From: CAZZCN01 sp964652975
GTDB lineage: Bacteria; Bacillota; Clostridia; Saccharofermentanales; UBA5734
NCBI GenBank assembly: GCA_964652975.1
Contig: CAZZCN010000056.1
Span: 1 to 20,767, forward strand
Direction: 5' to 3'
Length of the DNA stretch: 20,767 nucleotides
Below are positions 17,229 through 20,767 of this stretch, in pieces. Made by a program: the position numbers and the translations under genes. Numbering within the stretch: the stretch's first letter is position 1; every line of letters begins with the position of its first letter. The notes beneath the pieces are model-generated. The model had not been told where the DNA came from. It worked only from the letters and a program-made list of their open reading frames with translations, and ran no database searches.

Positions 17229-18701
17229 GTGGAAATCACTATAGGAAAATTCACACTTGAAACCCTGACTTCAGGGATGTATGAACGTCCAAAGGATATA
17301 TACCGCGAGTACATTCAGAATGCAGTTGATTCAATTGATATAGCCGTATCCGAAAAGTTATTAGAATTGGAGAAGGCTCAAATAAACATCGAAATTGACA
17401 AAGAAGGGAGTAGTATTCGTATATCTGATAATGGAACTGGAATTGGAATCGATAAAGCTGCTCAATATTTACTAGATATTGGACGCTCACCGAAGCGATA
17501 CACGAGTGCAAGAGGCTTTAGAGGTATAGGACGTCTTGCTGGATTGGCCTATTGCTGCACTCTAATTTTTGAGACATCAACTTATGGTGAAGACAAGCGG
17601 ACAATCATCGAATTTGATGCCAAAACCTTGAGTGATCGTATGCTCAATGAGAATGTCGATATTGACCTACACTCGTTAATTTCCGATGTAGTCAAGATAA
17701 GGGTATTGCAGGAAGACCATAAAAAACACTACTTCAATGTTGTAATGATTGGCGTCGAAGATACAGATGGTATTTTAGATGTGGATAAGGTGCAGAAATA
17801 CATTGAACAGGTTGCTCCGGTAGATTTTGATAAAGATTTTGGATGGGGCAAAATTGTTAAGTCTAAGTTTAGGGCTCTTGGATTCACCCCATCTTGCTAT
17901 AATATATTTGTAGGTGAGCAGAAAATTAGAACACATGTAATGAAAGTCTACCATGATATCATAATATCCGATCGTCTAAGAAAACTAGAGGACAATATTT
18001 CTGAAATTGAAATAAAAGTATTCACATACGATGGGGAGACGGTTGCATACCTTTGGTACGCTAAAACGAGTTTCTATGGCACGCTTCAGGATGAAGCAAT
18101 AAAAGGGATTCGTGTGAGAAAAGGCAACATACTTATCGGTGATAAAACAACTTTGAATCATATTTTCAAAGATGATAGGTTCAATGGGTGGTTGATTGGT
18201 GAACTTCATATTCTTTCGGACAAGCTGATACCAAATGCACGACGTGACGAAATGGAAAAGAATTCAGTCTATAATGCAATGATAGCAGATTTACGAACTT
18301 GGGCTGATGGAATTACTAATGAGATACGGAAAATATCTAATCAGCGCAGTTCGGACAAAAATGCACAGAGAATCATTGAATATTCTCAAAATAAATCTGT
18401 ACTTGATATTGAAGCGGTCACGACTATTGTTATTCCGGAGGTAAATCTAATATCCAAATCTGAAACAGAGCAAGTAAATCACGCAGAACTTGTTGCTGCT
18501 CTTGATTTGCTAATTAGTTCACAGAAGTCAAGTACAAAGTACAAAGCTTTGAATCTACAAACAAATATAACTATTGAACAAAAGAAGGTATTAGAGCGGG
18601 TATTCGATATTTTACAAGGAGATAAAAGTCAGCAATCAAACATACTTATTGCAAAAATAGTAAAAGAATTCGTGCCAAAATCTGTATCTATAATGGGATG
18701 A
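17229..18701 (+). CDS. GHKL (Hsp90/MORC-like) ATPase, second paralogue
   Basis: A 490-aa paralogue of the ATPase at 3402-4937. Both begin with IGKFTLE and carry REYIQNAVDS with Glu27 and Asn31 at the same positions. The G1 motif is DNGTGI (about D67) and the lid GFRGIGRLAGL. A middle-domain block GIRVRxGNILIGD and the NARRDEME stretch near residue 334 match the first copy closely. The C-terminal ~130 residues diverge strongly, as expected if each binds a different partner. The start is GTG at 17229, with a perfect AAGGAGGT (17213-17220) 8 nt upstream; an ATG two bases earlier is in the wrong frame. The last codons overlap the HNH gene (ATGA). GHKL ATPases dimerise through the N-terminal domain on ATP binding, so a heterodimer of the two copies is possible (inference). 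Confidence 0.85.
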   Translation: MEITIGKFTLETLTSGMYERPKDIYREYIQNAVDSIDIAVSEKLLELEKAQINIEIDKEGSSIRISDNGTGIGIDKAAQYLLDIGRSPKRYTSARGFRGIGRLAGLAYCCTLIFETSTYGEDKRTIIEFDAKTLSDRMLNENVDIDLHSLISDVVKIRVLQEDHKKHYFNVVMIGVEDTDGILDVDKVQKYIEQVAPVDFDKDFGWGKIVKSKFRALGFTPSCYNIFVGEQKIRTHVMKVYHDIIISDRLRKLEDNISEIEIKVFTYDGETVAYLWYAKTSFYGTLQDEAIKGIRVRKGNILIGDKTTLNHIFKDDRFNGWLIGELHILSDKLIPNARRDEMEKNSVYNAMIADLRTWADGITNEIRKISNQRSSDKNAQRIIEYSQNKSVLDIEAVTTIVIPEVNLISKSETEQVNHAELVAALDLLISSQKSSTKYKALNLQTNITIEQKKVLERVFDILQGDKSQQSNILIAKIVKEFVPKSVSIMG

Positions 18702-19276
18702 ATATTAGTATAAGGGTGGTTTTTAGATCATCATACGACTATATGCTCATTGAAAAAGCTAAAAGCCCAATTAAGAAACAAATCAAATCCCCGGATTCAA
18801 TCAAGGAATTTATTGCACTATACCAGACGAGTCAGGATAATGTTTTTAGGATCGAAACCTTTACTGCAGCTGAAGTTGCGGACAGCCTTGGAGAAATGAT
18901 TTCGAGAAACGAGCTGGAGATTGAAAGGGAATTCAGCAAAAAAGATGACAATGCGCATATTATAGAATCGGACCGGACGGTTAAAATAAGAAAACTGGAT
19001 TATTCCATTATAAATGACTTGAAGAGAGCATATGATTTCAAATGCCAAATATGCAGGACGGGTTTTTTGGAACGGTATAACGTTGAAGTGTGCGAGGGGC
19101 ACCATATTGATTATTTTTCGAGGAGCTTCAACAACGAATATTCCAATATAATCATCCTTTGTCCGAACCATCATACGGTGATTCATAAGGATGAGCCGGT
19201 TTTTCACAGGAAGCATCTTTTGTTTGAGTATAAGAATGGGTTTAGGGAGAAGATTGTTGAGAATGTGCATTTGTGA
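18698..19276 (+). CDS. HNH endonuclease, last gene of the array
   Basis: A 192-aa protein. The C-terminal half is a classic zinc-bound HNH nuclease: CQIC (C116, C119), EGHHID (H135, H136), and LCPNHHTVIH (C155, N157, H158, H159, H163). The first ~100 residues are not recognised and probably make contacts or bind DNA; they include a stretch of acidic and basic residues around EREFSKKDDNAH. The start overlaps the stop of the second GHKL ATPase by 4 nt (ATGA), tying it to the operon. Its 3' half reads slightly richer in G and C than the ATPase before it (judged by eye). It is a candidate effector nuclease. No terminator hairpin is obvious in the 111 bases that follow. Confidence 0.83.
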   Translation: MNISIRVVFRSSYDYMLIEKAKSPIKKQIKSPDSIKEFIALYQTSQDNVFRIETFTAAEVADSLGEMISRNELEIEREFSKKDDNAHIIESDRTVKIRKLDYSIINDLKRAYDFKCQICRTGFLERYNVEVCEGHHIDYFSRSFNNEYSNIIILCPNHHTVIHKDEPVFHRKHLLFEYKNGFREKIVENVHL

Positions 19277-19387
19277 GTTAGGGTGGTACGGGCATTAAAA
19301 ATGAACCATAGCAGAAACGCTTTTTTACATAAAGCACTACCGGGGAACAAGCATTTTTCTCAAATACCATAGACTCGAGGTACACCA

Positions 19388-19648
19388 ATGGACACAGTCA
19401 AAGTCAATTCAGTGAATAGCAAGGCTGAAAATCTTTTTGTTCAGCTGTTTTGTGAGGCTTTCGGTCCTGAAAGGGCGGATAATCTTTTTGTACAATATCC
19501 TTTTGTCGACATATACGGGAAGCATCGGTATATTGATTTTGCATTGGAGGATCAGGACTCCAAAATTGCTATAGAAATTGACGGGGAAACCTATCACAAT
19601 CCTAACAAGGTTCCCGAAAGGGAGTACTATGAGAGGATTGGCGGGTAG
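19388..19648 (+). pseudogene. Truncated PD-(D/E)XK/Vsr-like nuclease-domain gene
   Basis: An 86-codon reading frame with a good start (GAGG at 19377-19380, ATG at 19388) that ends abruptly. Its last part reads YIDFAL ... KIAIEIDGETYHNP, the D plus E-x-D/E-x-K-like strand pattern of DUF559/Vsr-type endonuclease folds, which usually sit at the N-terminus of much longer helicase or nuclease proteins. The frame stops three residues after YYERIGG begins, before the rest of the fold. A short frame shifted by one base continues to a TAA at 19713-19715 but shows no known domain. I read this as the surviving 5' end of a gene cut by deletion or rearrangement. A tiny functional protein is less likely. 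Confidence 0.55.
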
Positions 19649-19744
19649 GGGGTTGGGTGACGGATTGGACCTGCATTTGAATTATGCGTGGAAGTATTTG
19701 GTTGTGCAAATATAAATAGTAACACAAAAATCAATTATAAAACG

Positions 19745-19776
19745 AAAAAAGAGAGGTATCCTTGCGGTATCTCTCT
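19745..19776 (-). terminator. Probable terminator of the second repeat array
   Basis: Read on the minus strand, AGAGAG (19776-19771) can pair with CTCTCT (19755-19750), with partial pairing inside, and six T residues follow (19750-19745). It closes the downstream repeat array and probably ends any transcript from it. The pairing is better on the + strand, where two A-C mismatches become G-U pairs, but the T run lies only on the minus side. Confidence 0.45.
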
Positions 19777-19873
19777 CATCAATTGGGACTTATTTATTTT
19801 TACTTGGTGATACCCTCTCACCAAAAAACAATTGGGATTTCTTTTATTTTACTTGGTGATACCCTCTCACCAA
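19762..19873 (-). repeat. Second type III antitoxin-like repeat array, downstream of the toxin
   Basis: Two intact repeat cores (19853-19873 and 19804-19824) are identical to the antitoxin cores upstream of the toxin gene: on the minus strand each has TTGGTGA, a 7-nt loop GAGGGTA and TCACCAA, a perfect 7-bp hairpin. A third core (19762-19782) is recognisable but its hairpin arms no longer pair. The linkers between cores (A-rich, ending in a CCCAAT block) also match the upstream array. Periods are 49 and 42 bp. No toxin gene follows in the transcribed direction before the defence array, so this is an orphan or duplicated antitoxin array. It may still make RNA that binds the toxin. Confidence 0.75.
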
Positions 19874-19921
19874 ATCATCTAGTTTTATTTTACTCTATTA
19901 TGCTGTAAAATGCAATAAATA

Positions 19922-20371
19922 TTATTCAAGCCCCATTTCTTTGTGAAAATATTGCAATGAGCTCATTTGCATGAGTCTTTCAGCTTTATAATAAGTAGGA
20001 TTTGAATACCATGTTTTATAACTTTTAATAAAATTAGCAAATCTATTCCCTATAACCTTCTTATTGTTGATAAAATCAGAATATTCTTTGCTATCGATAG
20101 TCGCATTTTTACCTATATATTTTGAGTTTGTTACAATGATTGCCTTAGAAAAGTCAAGTCCAGAGTTATCCGACCGAGGAGAATTTCTAAAAAGATAACA
20201 GTGTTTGTGCTTAATATTAGTTCTAAATGGAATTGCATATGTAATACTATCAACAGTTAATAATATTACACAATAAGGCCTATTTACCTTGTTAAGAATT
20301 TCAGAACAATGCGAATAATCATTGTAAAATTCAGTTGTCAATTGTTTAAGTTCGCTGTCAATAATGCCCAT
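19922..20371 (-). CDS. Type III toxin, ToxN/CptN/TenpN-like endoribonuclease
   Basis: A 149-aa protein. Recognisable family features are RPYCVILLTVDSITYAIPFR near residues 32-50, a following HKHCYLF strand, and SGLDFSKAIIV near residue 70. These fit the compact ToxN-fold RNases of type III toxin-antitoxin systems, whose usual length is about 150-170 aa. The size and host type fit the CptIN/TenpIN branches best, but I cannot decide between them. The toxin is expected to cleave cellular RNA and its own antitoxin RNA between repeats, and to be held inactive in a protein-RNA complex. The start ATG at 20371 has AGGAG 4 nt upstream. It lies directly after the antitoxin repeats and a terminator hairpin, the hallmark order, so toxin output should depend on limited read-through. 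Confidence 0.78.
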   Translation of the reverse strand: MGIIDSELKQLTTEFYNDYSHCSEILNKVNRPYCVILLTVDSITYAIPFRTNIKHKHCYLFRNSPRSDNSGLDFSKAIIVTNSKYIGKNATIDSKEYSDFINNKKVIGNRFANFIKSYKTWYSNPTYYKAERLMQMSSLQYFHKEMGLE

Positions 20372-20387
20372 ACAACTCCTATAATTT

Positions 20388-20414
20388 GAAAAATCTCCTT
20401 TTAGGAGATTTTTC
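20388..20414 (-). terminator. Attenuating terminator between antitoxin repeats and toxin gene
   Basis: A perfect 12-bp inverted repeat (20388-20399 with 20403-20414) separated by a 3-nt loop. On the minus strand the second arm ends in ATTTTTC, giving a U-rich 3' side. Type III loci carry a terminator at exactly this place to make antitoxin RNA in excess over toxin mRNA. The toxin ribosome binding site follows after a few bases. Confidence 0.8.
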
Positions 20415-20513
20415 TATTGGGACTTTTTTATTTGTTGTTGGTGATACCCTCTCACCAAAATCATCTATTGGGATTTCTTTTATTTTACTTGGTGATACCC
20501 TCTCACCAAATCT
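20388..20513 (-). ncRNA. Type III antitoxin RNA (two repeats)
   Basis: Transcribed on the minus strand from the promoter at 20520-20547. Two repeat cores, 20489-20509 and 20438-20458, are exactly 51 bp apart and identical. Each contains the arms TTGGTGA and TCACCAA around GAGGGTA, a perfect 7-bp hairpin; the A-rich linker and CCCAAT block complete the unit and could provide the single strands for a pseudoknot. Type III antitoxins are such tandem RNA repeats, cut by the toxin into single units that block its active site. Two units is few, compatible with CptI-like arrays. The 3' end is set by the hairpin at 20388-20414. The 5' end is predicted from the promoter only. Confidence 0.78.
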
Positions 20514-20519
20514 AAATAT

Positions 20520-20547
20520 ATTATAACATGAAAAATTGTTTTGTAAA
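20520..20547 (-). promoter_or_regulatory. Promoter of the toxin-antitoxin locus
   Basis: On the minus strand TTTACA (20547-20542) and a perfect TATAAT (20525-20520) are 16 bp apart. Transcription would begin near 20513, only a few bases before the first antitoxin repeat. This is the best promoter in the window and fits the high antitoxin output these systems need. Confidence 0.75.
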
Positions 20548-20661
20548 TATTACATTTATGATTATTATGGAATAATTTTGGGATATATTCAAGTAAGCAT
20601 CTGCAAAAAATAAATTGAAGCAGACATTTTGATTAAATAAAGTGTGAGTATGTAAAATATA

Positions 20662-20687
20662 TCGGCAAAAAAGTGGTAATTTGCCGA
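20662..20687. other. 8-bp inverted repeat in otherwise empty sequence
   Basis: TCGGCAAA (20662-20669) and TTTGCCGA (20680-20687) are perfect inverted arms around a 10-nt loop. There is no adjacent T run on either side, so a terminator is doubtful; it could be a protein-binding site or the remains of one. Nothing else recognisable lies in 20548-20767. Confidence 0.35.
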
Positions 20688-20767
20688 AACATATGATTAA
20701 TTTTGTGATTCTCGCTTGTTTGACAGCAACTAAATAAACAAAACTCACAAGATCCTTTCATCCATTG

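Noticed and set aside
19762..20509. CRISPR-like direct repeats
   Set aside because: The sequences between the cores are conserved too, spacing is irregular (42, 49, 51 bp), a gene interrupts them and no cas gene is present. They fit type III antitoxin RNA.
20521..20748. 75-codon minus-strand reading frame
   Set aside because: It has a GTG start, matches nothing recognisable and ends inside the toxin-antitoxin promoter; its hydrophobic content reflects AT-rich sequence.

Overview
The window is AT-rich, with strong AGGAGG-type ribosome binding sites, some TTG and GTG starts, and a type III toxin-antitoxin locus of a kind best known from gut Clostridia. I infer a low-GC Gram-positive bacterium, probably a Clostridia/Lachnospiraceae-like Firmicute. 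No rRNA, tRNA, transposase, integrase or housekeeping gene is visible. The window reads as a defence island.

Region 1 (126-19276) is a co-directional ten-gene array on the + strand. In order it encodes: a PLD-nuclease/SF2-helicase/DUF3427 fusion; a GHKL (Hsp90/MORC-like) ATPase; an SF1 helicase; a beta-solenoid protein with a Tudor-like module; a DrmA-type SF2 helicase; a DrmB-type DUF1998 zinc protein; a NERD-nuclease/SF1-helicase fusion; a radical SAM protein; a second GHKL ATPase paralogous to the first; and an HNH nuclease. From the second gene onward the genes overlap (4 or 11 nt) or are separated by at most 12 nt, so genes 2-10 look like one translationally coupled operon. Gene 1 lies 126 bp upstream.

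The DrmA-DrmB pair is the core of DISARM. The usual DISARM methyltransferase is absent from the window, and the standalone PLD nuclease is replaced by a fused one. The extra parts (two GHKL ATPases, two more helicases, a radical SAM enzyme and a solenoid/Tudor protein) make this a large DISARM-related system rather than textbook class 1 or class 2 DISARM. My inference is that the helicases and GHKL ATPases recognise or remodel invading DNA, that the PLD, NERD and HNH domains cut it, and that the radical SAM protein may provide a modification or self-marking step.

Region 2 (19277-19740) holds a PD-(D/E)XK-like gene with a good start but cut off after 86 codons, probably the stump of a longer defence protein, followed by degraded sequence.

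Region 3 (19741-20550) is a minus-strand type III toxin-antitoxin locus. It has a near-consensus promoter, two about 51-nt antitoxin RNA repeats each with a perfect 7-bp hairpin, a 12-bp terminator hairpin, and a 149-aa ToxN/CptN/TenpN-like toxin gene. A second, partly decayed array of the same repeats lies downstream of the toxin. Beyond 20550 I see only AT-rich sequence and one inverted repeat.
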